This document shows, piece after piece, positions 17,544-25,722 of a stretch of DNA of 64,000 nt (position 1 is the first letter of the stretch; each line of letters begins with the position of its first letter). The stretch is from Dietzia natronolimnaea. Lineage in GTDB: Bacteria > Actinomycetota > Actinomycetes > Mycobacteriales > Mycobacteriaceae. The position numbers were made by a program, and so were the translations under genes. Under the pieces are notes generated by a model that saw nothing but the letters and a program-made list of their open reading frames with translations, did no database searches and was not told the DNA's origin. The DNA lies in contig NZ_NTGA01000014.1 in NCBI RefSeq assembly GCF_002289575.1, positions 89,941-153,940 of the forward strand. The letters run 5' to 3'.

Positions 17544-19339
17544 CCACCACGCTGTGGACCGCGACCTTCCTGCTCCCCCTGCTGGTCGCCGCGGGGCTGG
17601 GGATCCTGGCCACGAGCCGCGTCATCGGCGAGGTGGGCGGCCGCGCCATCGGCGGGGTATCAGTGCTACTGGTCCGCCTGGCCCCCCTCACGTGCCTGCC
17701 CGCGATCCTGCTCACCGTGGCCCCCGGGGCGGGCGGGGGCATCCCGATCGACGTGCCGTGGCTGCTGGTGGGCACCCACCTCGAACTCGACGCACTCGGC
17801 CGGCCGCTGGTGCTGGTGTCCGCACTGCTCTACGGCTCCGCCCTGGCCGCGGTCGCGTGGACGGCCACGGACCGCAGCCGCGACCTCGTGGCGTTCCTCC
17901 TGATCTGCCACACCGGCACCACAGCGGTGTTCACCGCGGCCGACGCGGTGACCTTCTACCTCGGATACGCGGTGATGAGCTTCGCCGCCTACGGGTTGGT
18001 CGTGCACTACCGGACCGAGTCGGCGATGCGGGCGGGGCGCGTCTACCTGGTGCTCACCGTGGTGAGCGAGACCGCCATCCTCGCCGCGATCCTCATGGTG
18101 GCCGCCGCGGGCGGGACCCGGCTCGCCGACGCCCCGGCCGCCGTCGCCGCCGCGCCGAACACGGGGGTGATCGTCGCGCTGCTGCTGGTCGGGTTCGGCG
18201 TGAAGGCCGGGACGCTGCCGCTGCACGTGTGGCTCCCGCTCGCCCACCCGGCGGCGCCGCCCGCCGCGAGCGCGGTCCTGTCCGGCGCGATGGTCAAGGC
18301 CGGCCTGGTGGGGTGGCTTCGATTCCTCCCCCTCGGGGAGGTCGCCCTGCCCGGGTGGGGACTGACCCTGGTCCTGCTGGCGCTGGGCGGGGCGTTCCTC
18401 GCGGTCCCGGCCGGCGAGCTCCAGAAGGACCCCAAGGTGGTGCTGGCCTACTCCACCATCAGCCAGATGGGGTTCCTCGCCGCGCTCGTCGGGGTCGCGC
18501 TCGCCGCACCCGAACTCGCGCCGGCGGTCGCGCCGGCCGCCGTGACCTACGCCGTCCACCACGCGCTGGCCAAGGGCGCGCTGTTCCTCGGTGTCCCGGT
18601 GTGGAAGCACCACGCCCGGGGAGTCAGACGGTGGATCGTCGTGGTGGGGCTGGTCGGGGCCGGGCTCGCGGTGGCCGGGGCCCCGTTCAGCTCCGGCTCG
18701 GTGGGCAAGTACGCCGCCAAGTCCGCCGTCGGCGAGGCCACCGTCCTGGGGATGGACCTCGTCACCCTGCTCCCCCTCATCGCGACCGGGTCGACGCTGC
18801 TCCTCCTGCGCTTCGGGTGGCTGCTCGCGCACGGAGAGCCGGAGACCCGCCGGCGTGGGGACGCCGAACTCGCCGCCTGGCTGGTCCTGGTGGCCGGCGG
18901 GATCACACTGCCCTGGATCGTCACCGACCTCTGGCTACCGGTCGGGACGGTCCCCGGCCTCGACGCCGTGACCCTGTGGGACGCCACCTGGCCGATTCTG
19001 CTGGGATTGGCGATCGGCGGGCTGGCCTGGTGGCTGTCCGCGCGGGACATCCTGCCCGGGTGGGCCGCCCACCCCGACGGCCGCACTGTCCCACCCGGTG
19101 ACCTGGTCGTCCCCGAGGAACGGCTCGTCCGGTCGGCGATGGCGTTCACACGGTCGGCGGCCGTGGGTCCGCGTCGCGTGATCGAGCAGGCCGCCGCACG
19201 CCTGACCGCGCATCATCCCGCCGACAGGGCGGGTCGCGGGGTCGACACGATCGAGGCGCTCCTACGGTCCCGCGCCGGACGCGGCCTGCTCCTCCTCGGG
19301 CTGGCCACGGTCCTCGTGGCCGCGGAGGTGGCCTCATGA
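17540..19339 (+). CDS. Antiporter-like subunit D3, lacking the TM5 glutamate
   Basis: 599 residues, larger than D1 and D2. The family core is clear: K222 in GFGVKAGTLPLHVWLPLAHP, KDPKVVLAYSTISQMGFLAA and HHALAKGALFLGV, in the style of hydrogenase-4/formate hydrogenlyase large membrane subunits (HyfB/HycC). The position of the conserved TM5 glutamate is alanine: A144 in FYLGYAVMSFAAYGLV, codon GCG at 17969. The C-terminal ~90 residues form a soluble basic tail with a last hydrophobic helix. Either the subunit transports differently or it serves a structural role. GTG overlaps the D2 stop. Confidence 0.85.
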   Translation: MTTTLWTATFLLPLLVAAGLGILATSRVIGEVGGRAIGGVSVLLVRLAPLTCLPAILLTVAPGAGGGIPIDVPWLLVGTHLELDALGRPLVLVSALLYGSALAAVAWTATDRSRDLVAFLLICHTGTTAVFTAADAVTFYLGYAVMSFAAYGLVVHYRTESAMRAGRVYLVLTVVSETAILAAILMVAAAGGTRLADAPAAVAAAPNTGVIVALLLVGFGVKAGTLPLHVWLPLAHPAAPPAASAVLSGAMVKAGLVGWLRFLPLGEVALPGWGLTLVLLALGGAFLAVPAGELQKDPKVVLAYSTISQMGFLAALVGVALAAPELAPAVAPAAVTYAVHHALAKGALFLGVPVWKHHARGVRRWIVVVGLVGAGLAVAGAPFSSGSVGKYAAKSAVGEATVLGMDLVTLLPLIATGSTLLLLRFGWLLAHGEPETRRRGDAELAAWLVLVAGGITLPWIVTDLWLPVGTVPGLDAVTLWDATWPILLGLAIGGLAWWLSARDILPGWAAHPDGRTVPPGDLVVPEERLVRSAMAFTRSAAVGPRRVIEQAAARLTAHHPADRAGRGVDTIEALLRSRAGRGLLLLGLATVLVAAEVAS

Positions 19340-19869
19340 TCCGCTACGCCCGTTCCGGGATCGTCCGGTTCCTGCCGCTGCTGCTCCTGTGGTGGGTCCT
19401 CGCCGAGGGTGACCCGCGGTTCTGGTACTACGGGCTCGCGGCGGCCGTGGCGGCGACGGCTCTGAGCCTCCGGGCGATCCCACCGGCGCGCGACCGGACC
19501 GGTCGGCGGCCGTGGGCGGCGCCGCAGTTGGCGGGGTGGTTCCTGCTCCAACTCCTGCGTGGCGGCGCCGACGTGGCCCGCCGGGCGCTGGACCCCCGCA
19601 TGCCCATCTCCCCACACACACTGCGGCTCCCGATCCGGTCCGGGACACCCGCCGGTCGCCGCCTGGCGCTGTGGATGATCAACCTCATGCCCGGCACCCT
19701 TGTGGTGGACGAGGGATCGGACGAGGACCAAGGGACGGACGAGGGCGAGGGTTCCGACGACGACGAGGCCACGGACTGGGTGGAGTTGCACGTGCTCGCG
19801 GAGAACATCGACGCGGCCCACGCGTGGGCCGGACTCGAGCATCGCCTGGGGCGCATCTTCGGGAGCTGA
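19336..19869 (+). CDS. Mrp-like subunit E of second cluster
   Basis: 177 residues: two N-terminal membrane helices (FLPLLLLWWVLAEGDP, WYYGLAAAVAATALSL), then the MnhE soluble domain with WMINLMPGTLVVDE and WVELHVLAENIDA. An acidic loop of roughly 25 residues, rich in Asp/Glu/Gly (about 135-155), separates the strand from the last part. It ends the block of co-directional genes that begins at 5.1 kb. ATG overlaps the D3 stop. Confidence 0.87.
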   Translation: MIRYARSGIVRFLPLLLLWWVLAEGDPRFWYYGLAAAVAATALSLRAIPPARDRTGRRPWAAPQLAGWFLLQLLRGGADVARRALDPRMPISPHTLRLPIRSGTPAGRRLALWMINLMPGTLVVDEGSDEDQGTDEGEGSDDDEATDWVELHVLAENIDAAHAWAGLEHRLGRIFGS

Positions 19870-19948
19870 CCCGGAGCGGGCGGAGCTGGCGAGGCGCGCG
19901 GTTCAGGACGCGCCGATCGGGCCGGCGGACCTCCGGCGGCGGGGTAAC

Positions 19949-19962
19949 GTGACACGTGTCAC
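19949..19962. promoter_or_regulatory. 14-bp perfect palindrome, candidate operator
   Basis: GTGACACGTGTCAC is self-complementary over its whole length and lies 37 bases upstream of the LLM oxidoreductase start. Its length and symmetry fit a TetR- or bHTH-type dimer binding site. No cognate regulator gene adjoins it. Confidence 0.55.
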
Positions 19963-19999
19963 TTTTCCGCCTGTTGCTCCGTCCTGCCGAAGGGCACGC

Positions 20000-21124
20000 A
20001 TGACCTACGACGACCCCGCCCTGCCGCTCATGCCCGAGCTCGCCTGCTACGGCCTGGCCGGACACAGCGCGTCGCCGGCCGACCTCATCGTCGAGGCGGC
20101 CCGGGCGGAGGAGCTGGGGCTCGGATCGATCCTCCTGTCGGAACGGTTCGCCCTCAAGGACGCGGCGGTCATGGCGGGTGCCGCGGTCGCTGCGACCACC
20201 CGGATCGGCGTGGGGACCGCCGCGACCAACCACAACACCCGGCACCCGCTCGTCACCGCGACCATGGCCACCACGCTGCACCGGATGTCCGGCGGTCGGT
20301 ACGCCTTCGGGCTGGGCCGCGGCATCCCGCTGCTGTTCGACATCATGGGCCTGCCGCACGTCACCTCCGCGCAACTCGAGGACGCGGTGGGCATCTACCG
20401 CACGCTGTGGCGGGGCGGATCCGTGGTGGGCCACGACGGCCCGGCGGGCAGCTACCCCTACCTCGTCCAGGACTCGTCCTTCGACGAGGACGTCCCGGTT
20501 CTGCTCATGGCCATGGGAGACAACTCGCTCCGGCTCGCCGGACGGATCGCCGACGGCGTGGTCCTGCACACCTTCATGTCCGACGCGGCCGTCGCCAGAT
20601 CCGTCCGGCTGGTCCGCGAGGCCGCCGAGCGGGCGGGCCGCGATCCGGCGCAGGTGAGGATCTGGTCGGTGATGGCCACCATCGAGGACTCGCTCGACGA
20701 GACCGCGCGCCTGCGCAAGCTCGTCGGTCGCCTGGCCACCTACCTCACCGGGTACGGCGACGTGCTGGTCCGGGTGAACGGCTGGGACCCGGCGGGCCTG
20801 GAACGGTTCCGCGCCGACGAGCGCCTGTCCGCGCACTCCGGGGCGCTCGACGCGACCGACGACCTCGACATCCTGCGCCACGCCCGCGAGGTGCTGCCCG
20901 ACGAGTGGGTGGCCTGCGCGGCGGTCGGCAGCGCAGACCACTGCGCCGACCGCATCGAGGGGCAGCTCGCGCTCGGCGCGGACTCCGTCGTCCTGCACGG
21001 CGCCACCCCGGACGAGCTCGCCCCGGTCCTGGCCGCCTGGCGCCGGCGGCGCGACCCCCGCCGGTTCGACCGCCTCGCCACCAACCCCGGACGATTCCTC
21101 CTGCGGAAGGACCCCCAGACATGA
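20000..21124 (+). CDS. LLM-class F420-dependent oxidoreductase
   Basis: 374 residues with the luciferase-like TIM-barrel pattern: a first strand with ELACYGLAGHS, RIGVGTAATNHNTRHPL (the segment that contacts the deazaflavin), GRYAFGLGRGIPLLF, and a late GSADHCADRIEGQLALGADS motif. It resembles the mycobacterial MSMEG_2249-type subgroup, in which the cofactor is predicted to be F420; the substrate is unknown. ATG 20000 has AAGGG five bases upstream. An alternative GTG inside the palindrome at 19947-19962 would extend it by about 17 residues but would destroy the operator reading. The stop overlaps the ATG of the kinase-like gene, so the two are co-translated. Confidence 0.85.
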   Translation: MTYDDPALPLMPELACYGLAGHSASPADLIVEAARAEELGLGSILLSERFALKDAAVMAGAAVAATTRIGVGTAATNHNTRHPLVTATMATTLHRMSGGRYAFGLGRGIPLLFDIMGLPHVTSAQLEDAVGIYRTLWRGGSVVGHDGPAGSYPYLVQDSSFDEDVPVLLMAMGDNSLRLAGRIADGVVLHTFMSDAAVARSVRLVREAAERAGRDPAQVRIWSVMATIEDSLDETARLRKLVGRLATYLTGYGDVLVRVNGWDPAGLERFRADERLSAHSGALDATDDLDILRHAREVLPDEWVACAAVGSADHCADRIEGQLALGADSVVLHGATPDELAPVLAAWRRRRDPRRFDRLATNPGRFLLRKDPQT

Positions 21125-22182
21125 CCGGTGTCGAGTCGAGCGCCCCCGTGGTCTGTACGCCGGAGGAGGTGACGGCGCAGTGGCTCACCGCGGCGCTCGG
21201 CACCGAGGTCCGGTCGGCGCGGACCGAGGCCGTGGGGACGGGGCAGATCGGCTGCTGCGTGGTCGCCCACGTGGACGGTGACGGGCTGCCTCCGACGCTG
21301 TTCGTCAAACTCCCGAACCCCGACGAGGGCATGCGGCCGCTCCTGCACGGCGTCTACCGCAGCGAGGTCCTGTTCTACCGTGACCTGGCGCCGACCGTGG
21401 CCGTGCGGGTCCCTCGGGCCCGGTTCGCGGTTCTCGGGGAGCGGGAGGGCGACTTCACGCTCGTGCTCGACGACGTGTCACCGCTGGTCCAGGGCGACCA
21501 GCTCACCGGGCTGACGATCGACGACGCCCGCGACTGCGCGATCAACCTCGCCGGACTGCACGGACCACGCTGGTGCGATCCGGCACTGCGCGGCATCGAC
21601 GGGCTCTCCTGCCCGTCGGTCGAGGACAACGTCACCCTGCAGGAGCTCGGCGGGCCGGCCCTGGAGGCGTTCCTCTCCGAGTTGGGGGACAGGCTCGACG
21701 ACGACGAGCGGCGGATCCTGTCCGAGATCGCGCCGCTGATCGCCGACTGGGCCAACGGGCGGTCCGATCGCTACACCCTCTTGCACGCCGACTATCGCGC
21801 CGACAACATGCTGATCGACCCCTCGGGGCAGCGGCCGTCCCTGGCCTGCGACTGGCAGACCCTCACCGTGGGGCTGCCCGGGCGGGACCTCGGCGGTTTT
21901 CTCGGATCCAGTCTGGACGTCGCCGACCGCCGGGCCGCCGAGCGGGGGATCGTGGCCGACTATCACCGCGCGCTCGTCGGATTCGGGGTGGCCGACTACT
22001 CCCTCGACACCTGCTGGGACGACTACGTGTACGGGTTGCTCCAGACTCCGGTCCTCGGGATCTTCGGCTGGATGTACGGCACCCGGACCGAGCGCGGGGA
22101 CGAGATGTTCGCCCTGCTCATGCGGCGGGCCTGTCGGGCCATCGCGGACCATGACGCCCTCGCCGTGGTCCGCGGCGGCTGA
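21121..22182 (+). CDS. APH/EcKinase-like phosphotransferase
   Basis: 353 residues of the aminoglycoside phosphotransferase/ecdysteroid kinase-like fold. LFVKLPNP carries the probable ATP-binding Lys, LLHADYRADNMLID is the catalytic loop (H-x-D-x(4)-N), and LACDWQTLTVGLPGRDLGGFL holds the metal-binding Asp. Relatives in mycobacteria and rhodococci are encoded with LLM oxidoreductases or acyl-CoA dehydrogenases and act on unidentified lipids, steroids or alcohols. Overlap of four bases with the LLM gene supports a shared pathway. It is not evidence for antibiotic resistance. Confidence 0.82.
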   Translation: MTGVESSAPVVCTPEEVTAQWLTAALGTEVRSARTEAVGTGQIGCCVVAHVDGDGLPPTLFVKLPNPDEGMRPLLHGVYRSEVLFYRDLAPTVAVRVPRARFAVLGEREGDFTLVLDDVSPLVQGDQLTGLTIDDARDCAINLAGLHGPRWCDPALRGIDGLSCPSVEDNVTLQELGGPALEAFLSELGDRLDDDERRILSEIAPLIADWANGRSDRYTLLHADYRADNMLIDPSGQRPSLACDWQTLTVGLPGRDLGGFLGSSLDVADRRAAERGIVADYHRALVGFGVADYSLDTCWDDYVYGLLQTPVLGIFGWMYGTRTERGDEMFALLMRRACRAIADHDALAVVRGG

Positions 22183-22220
22183 CCCACCGCTCCGCAGACC
22201 CCCTGCCCCGACGCCCCCAA

Positions 22221-22326
22221 CCGGGTGGCGCGTCGCCTTTGCCACCGCCCGGCCGCCCCCGCCGGGTTACGCGTCGCCTATGCCACCGCCCGGCCACCCC
22301 CGCCGGGTTGCGCGTCGCCTATGCCC
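22221..22326 (+). repeat. 41-bp tandem repeat, about 2.6 copies
   Basis: Copies at 22221-22261, 22262-22302 and 22303-22326 share CCGGGTTRCGCGTCGCCTAT followed by GCCACCGCCCGGCC. The second and third copies are almost identical over their shared part. There are no spacers, so it is not a CRISPR array. It lies at the 3' ends of two convergent genes. Confidence 0.85.
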
Positions 22327-22439
22327 GCTCGTCGATGACTCGCGCTGCCGCAATGGACCATTCCGGGCGCGTAACCGATAAAGCCCAGCGGAGGCGCGAC
22401 CGTTCAGGCCCGGCGGAAGAGCGGCCCCGCGCACGGGAA

Positions 22440-22472
22440 GGGCCCGACCCCGCTCGTCGCGGGATCGGGCCC
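22440..22472. terminator. Bidirectional hairpin downstream of katA
   Basis: GGGCCCGA (22440-22447) pairs with TCGGGCCC (22465-22472), and after one mismatch the inner CCCGC/GCGGG pair closes a five-base loop. It lies 70 bases beyond the katA stop and is the likely end of the fur-katA transcript. Confidence 0.75.
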
Positions 22473-22541
22473 CGTACCGCAGTCGTGCCGGGCTCGCCGT
22501 GCACGTTTGTGCTCAGCTCACCGTGCTCGGCTACCGCGTCG

Positions 22542-24068
22542 TCACTCCTGGCGACGGTGGTTACCGCGCGGCCCGGACTCGACGCCGGCCTTGACCGCCT
22601 CGCACAACCCGGGGTCCACAGCGGCCCAGTAGGCGTACACGCGCTCGAGGAGCTCGGTCTCCGACGGATCGATCTTGCTCACGTGGCCCGCGATGTTAGA
22701 CGCCAGCCGCTCGCGGGCGGCGTCGTCGAGGACCTCGCGGTACAGCGTCGTGGCCTGCGCCTGGTCGGTGTCGTCGGCGTGCGGCGACACGTCCCCACGG
22801 TAGATCTCCGAGCCCTTGGTGTCCCAGTCACCGAAGTCGAACGCCTGGGCCTTGTCCGCGGCCGGGCCGTCGAGGGTGTTGGGGGCGTACTCCGCCTGCG
22901 CCGGGTGCGGGAACTCGTACTGCATGGCGCCCTCCTTGGAGTAGGAGTTCACCGGCGAGAGCGGGCGGTTGACCGGAACCTGCTGGTAGTTGGCACCGAT
23001 GCGGTACCGCTGGATGTCCGGGTACGCGAAGACACGGCCGAGGAGCATCTTGTCCGGGGAGAAGCCGATGCCCTTGACGATGTTGGTCGGCGCGAACGCG
23101 GCCTGCTCGATCTGGGCGTGGTGGTTCTGCGGGTTCCGGTTAAGCGTCATGGTGCCGATCTTGCGCAGCGGGTAGTCCTTCTGCGACCAGACCTTGGTGA
23201 GGTCGAACGGGTTGAAGCGGTAGGTCGCCGCCTCGTCGACCGGCATCACCTGGACGTGCAGGTCCCACGACGGGAACTCACCCTTGCCGATGGACTCGTA
23301 GAGGTCCTGGCGGTGGTAGTCGGCGTTCTCACCGGCGAGCTTGTCGGCCTCGTCCTGGGTGAGGAAGTCGATGCCCTGGTTGGTCTTGAAGTGGAACTTG
23401 ACCCAGTGGCGCACGCCCGCGGCGTTGATGAACTGGTAGGTGTGCGAGCCGAAGCCGTCCATGTGGCGCCAGGTGGCGGGGATCCCGCGGTCGCCCATGA
23501 GCCAGGTGACCTGGTGGGTCGACTCCGGGCTCAGGGTCCAGAAGTCCCACTGCATGGCGTGGTTCCGCAGGCCGGAGGCGTTCTTGCGGCGCTGCGAGTG
23601 GATGAAGTCCGGGAACTTCAGGGCGTCGCGGACGAAGAAGACCGGCGTGTTGTTGCCGACCATGTCGTAGTTGCCCTCGTCGGTGTAGAACTTCAGCGCG
23701 AAACCGCGCGGGTCCCGCCAGGTGTCCGGGCTGCCCTTCTCCCCGGCGACGGTGGAGAAACGGGCGAGCATCGGGGTCGTGACGCCCTTCTGGAACAGTC
23801 CGGCGCAGGTGATGTCCGAGACGTCCTCGGTGGTGACGAACTCGCCGAAGGCGCCCGAACCCTTGGCGTGGGGAAGACGCTCGGGGACGTTCTCGCGGTT
23901 GAAGTGGGCGAGCTTCTCGATCAGATAGAAGTCGTGGATCGGCTGCGGACCGAGTTCGCCGAGCCGGGCGCTGAACTCGTCGCTCGGGACCGGCTGACCG
24001 CTGTCGGTGGTGGTGGCGGAGTTGGGCTGGAAGTCGCGTACGCCTCGATCGGCGGGATGCGTGGTCAC
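22542..24068 (-). CDS. katA: Monofunctional haem catalase
   Basis: 508 residues, a small-subunit clade catalase that disproportionates hydrogen peroxide in the cytosol. The distal histidine is H67 in ERLPHAKGSGAFG. The distal Asn lies in DMVGNNTPVFFVRD. The proximal haem-ligand motif is GRVFAYPDIQRYRIG. The NADPH-site region (HSQRR, FHFKTNQG) is present. GTG 24068 is preferred: GAGGAG lies eight bases upstream, and the protein then starts TTHPADRG; a start at 24140 would overlap the regulator gene and add an unconserved tail. It lies 49 bases after the Fur-type gene on the same strand and is probably repressed by it. Confidence 0.95.
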   Translation of the reverse strand: MTTHPADRGVRDFQPNSATTTDSGQPVPSDEFSARLGELGPQPIHDFYLIEKLAHFNRENVPERLPHAKGSGAFGEFVTTEDVSDITCAGLFQKGVTTPMLARFSTVAGEKGSPDTWRDPRGFALKFYTDEGNYDMVGNNTPVFFVRDALKFPDFIHSQRRKNASGLRNHAMQWDFWTLSPESTHQVTWLMGDRGIPATWRHMDGFGSHTYQFINAAGVRHWVKFHFKTNQGIDFLTQDEADKLAGENADYHRQDLYESIGKGEFPSWDLHVQVMPVDEAATYRFNPFDLTKVWSQKDYPLRKIGTMTLNRNPQNHHAQIEQAAFAPTNIVKGIGFSPDKMLLGRVFAYPDIQRYRIGANYQQVPVNRPLSPVNSYSKEGAMQYEFPHPAQAEYAPNTLDGPAADKAQAFDFGDWDTKGSEIYRGDVSPHADDTDQAQATTLYREVLDDAARERLASNIAGHVSKIDPSETELLERVYAYWAAVDPGLCEAVKAGVESGPRGNHRRQE

Positions 24069-24117
24069 GTCTGGTGCTCCTCGATGTGATGGGGTGTTGG
24101 GCGATGTGGCCTGGGTC

Positions 24118-24564
24118 TCAATCTTCACCGAGACGGCCACCGCCCGCCTGACATTCGGGACATGTGCCCCAGTAGTTGACCTCGGCCTCGTCGATCAGGA
24201 AGCCGTGATCATGGTCCGCCTGCAGGCAGGGCGCATGCCCTACCGCGCATTCGACGTCCTCGATCCGGCCACACTGCCGGCACACGAGGTGGTGATGGTT
24301 GTCCCCGGTGCGACGCTCGTACCGCGCCGGGGACCCGGCCGGTTCGATACGACGCATGAGGCCGACGTCGGTGCACACGCGCAGCGCGTCGTAGACGGTT
24401 TGCGTGGACACCGAGCCCAGCCGTTCCCGGACCAGTACCGCGACGTCCTCGGCCGCGATGTGGGGACGACTGTCGACGACGGCGAGGACCGCCAGCCGGG
24501 GGGAGGTGACCCTCAGCCCGGCCGACCGGAGCTGCGCTCCCGGGTCCTGCACTTCCGTCGTCAT
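24118..24564 (-). CDS. Fur-family regulator (FurA/PerR/CatR-like)
   Basis: 148 residues. The winged-helix DNA-binding part contains the recognition helix VSTQTVYDALRVC. The metal sites include GDNHHHLVCRQCGRIEDVEC, with the first CxxC, and CPEC near the end, which is the structural zinc site. HPHIAAED-type residues occur near the N-terminus. The position immediately upstream of a catalase gene is typical of peroxide- or iron-responsive FurA/CatR repressors that control themselves and the catalase. ATG 24564 has GGGTGG upstream; ATG 24582 would add six residues. Confidence 0.9.
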   Translation of the reverse strand: MTTEVQDPGAQLRSAGLRVTSPRLAVLAVVDSRPHIAAEDVAVLVRERLGSVSTQTVYDALRVCTDVGLMRRIEPAGSPARYERRTGDNHHHLVCRQCGRIEDVECAVGHAPCLQADHDHGFLIDEAEVNYWGTCPECQAGGGRLGED

Positions 24565-24578
24565 GCCACCCACTGTAG

Positions 24579-24599
24579 CCAACTAATTGGAACTAGTCC
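24579..24599 (-). promoter_or_regulatory. Candidate Fur/FurA box before the regulator gene
   Basis: An AT-rich island in a GC-rich region reads CCAACTAATTGGAACTAGTCC on the + strand. It holds CCAACTAATTGG, an imperfect palindrome, and a repeated AACTAR. It lies 15-35 bases upstream of the Fur-type start, where an autoregulatory operator is expected. Confidence 0.5.
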
Positions 24600-24715
24600 A
24601 GAAAAGGACTGGTTCCGTTTTGGTAACGGCGACGATCGCCGCGATCAGCTCTCTCCTCCGCCCCGGCGCCCGCCGACTAAGCTGGCCCACGACGCCGAAA
24701 CCGCAGGAGGACGCC

Positions 24716-25570
24716 ATGACGGAGACCGCCACCGGACCGGTCGTGTGCGGCTACGACGGCTCGCGGGATGCCCGCCGGGCCGTGTCCTGGGCCGCGACCT
24801 GGGCACGTGACCATCACACGACTCTCGAGGTGATCTCCGCCGACCGTGCCGTGGGCCGCGTCGTCGCCTTTGACGAGACCGCCCGGGCGAACGTCGAGGG
24901 CGCCATGCGGGACCAGCTGGCCGACCTCGTCGGACAGGTCCCCACGACCTACCGCGTCGTGGCGGACAGTCCCGTCGGCGCACTCGTCGAGTCGACCGGA
25001 TACGCCTCGGCGATCGTGGTGGGCAGCCGCGGCCTGACGGCCCGCGAGGACTTCGCCATGGGATCCACCTCCGCCGGGGTGGTCGAACATGCCAGGTGCC
25101 CCGTCCTCGTGATCACCCCGCGCACGCCCGAGGGCCACGACAACGGCCCGGTGGCGCTGGCCGCCGACGGGTCCGAGGCCGGGGACCCGGCCGCAAGGTT
25201 CGCCTTCGCCGAGGCCGAACGCCGCGGCGCCACCCTGCGGGTCGTCCACTCCGTCGAGGCTCCCCGCCTGCCGGGCGCGTCGCTGTTCGACCTCGATCAG
25301 CTCGCGGAGGATGTCCTCGCCGAGGACGAGAAGGCCGTCGTCGACGCCCTCGCGCCACACGAGGCCCGCCACCCGGGAGTAGCCGTCGACCTGGTCCTCG
25401 TCGTCGGTGAACCCGCCACGACCATCGCCACGGAGGCCTCGGGAGCCGCCCTCTTGGTGACCGGGTCGCGCGGCCACGGCGGGTTCGCCGGACTGTTGCT
25501 GGGATCGGTCAGCCGACGCCTGCTCCAGACGGCACCGTGCGCTGTCGCCGTGGTCCGCCCCACCGACTGA
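24716..25570 (+). CDS. Universal stress protein with two USP domains
   Basis: 284 residues made of two tandem USP domains (about 5-140 and 145-284). Each has the nucleotide-binding G-x2-G-x9-G-(S/T) motif: VVGSRGLTAREDFAMGSTS near residue 105 and VTGSRGHGGFAGLLLGSVS near 255. Proteins of this architecture are common in mycobacteria, bind ATP and are induced in hypoxia or stationary phase. AGGAGG lies five bases before ATG. It is divergent from fur-katA, with about 150 bases between the starts, which fits a shared stress-responsive control region. Confidence 0.92.
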   Translation: MTETATGPVVCGYDGSRDARRAVSWAATWARDHHTTLEVISADRAVGRVVAFDETARANVEGAMRDQLADLVGQVPTTYRVVADSPVGALVESTGYASAIVVGSRGLTAREDFAMGSTSAGVVEHARCPVLVITPRTPEGHDNGPVALAADGSEAGDPAARFAFAEAERRGATLRVVHSVEAPRLPGASLFDLDQLAEDVLAEDEKAVVDALAPHEARHPGVAVDLVLVVGEPATTIATEASGAALLVTGSRGHGGFAGLLLGSVSRRLLQTAPCAVAVVRPTD

Positions 25571-25711
25571 GTCACCGCGAGTCACCCCGACCCCTCCGTC
25601 GTCGTCCCGGCCCGCCCCGCCCGGCCCCGCCCCGCGAGGCGATTGCACACGCGCGCGCTCCACGCCGATTGTCAGACGTTCGAGGGACAGACGGCGGCAC
25701 CGTGCGCTGTC
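25530..25711 (+). repeat. Direct repeat at the end of the USP gene
   Basis: The 17-base string CGGCACCGTGCGCTGTC occurs at 25530-25546, inside the USP gene, and again at 25695-25711, just before the VWA lipoprotein gene. The 150 bases between the two genes contain nothing else recognisable. The second copy may be a remnant of a small duplication. Confidence 0.5.
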
Positions 25712-25722
25712 ATCATCACGGG

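Larger units (their letters stand above)
22183..22541. other. 359-bp intergenic region between convergent kinase and katA genes
   Basis: This non-coding stretch contains a 41-base tandem repeat in its first part and a hairpin at its end, listed separately. The rest, about 22328-22439, shows no convincing gene, promoter or RNA structure. Confidence 0.7.

Noticed and set aside
21121..22182. Antibiotic-resistance aminoglycoside phosphotransferase
   Set aside because: Only the fold is shared; the context with an LLM oxidoreductase indicates a metabolic kinase, and no resistance-type subfamily motif is seen.
22221..22326. Possible CRISPR array
   Set aside because: The units are directly adjacent without unique spacers, and no cas gene is present.
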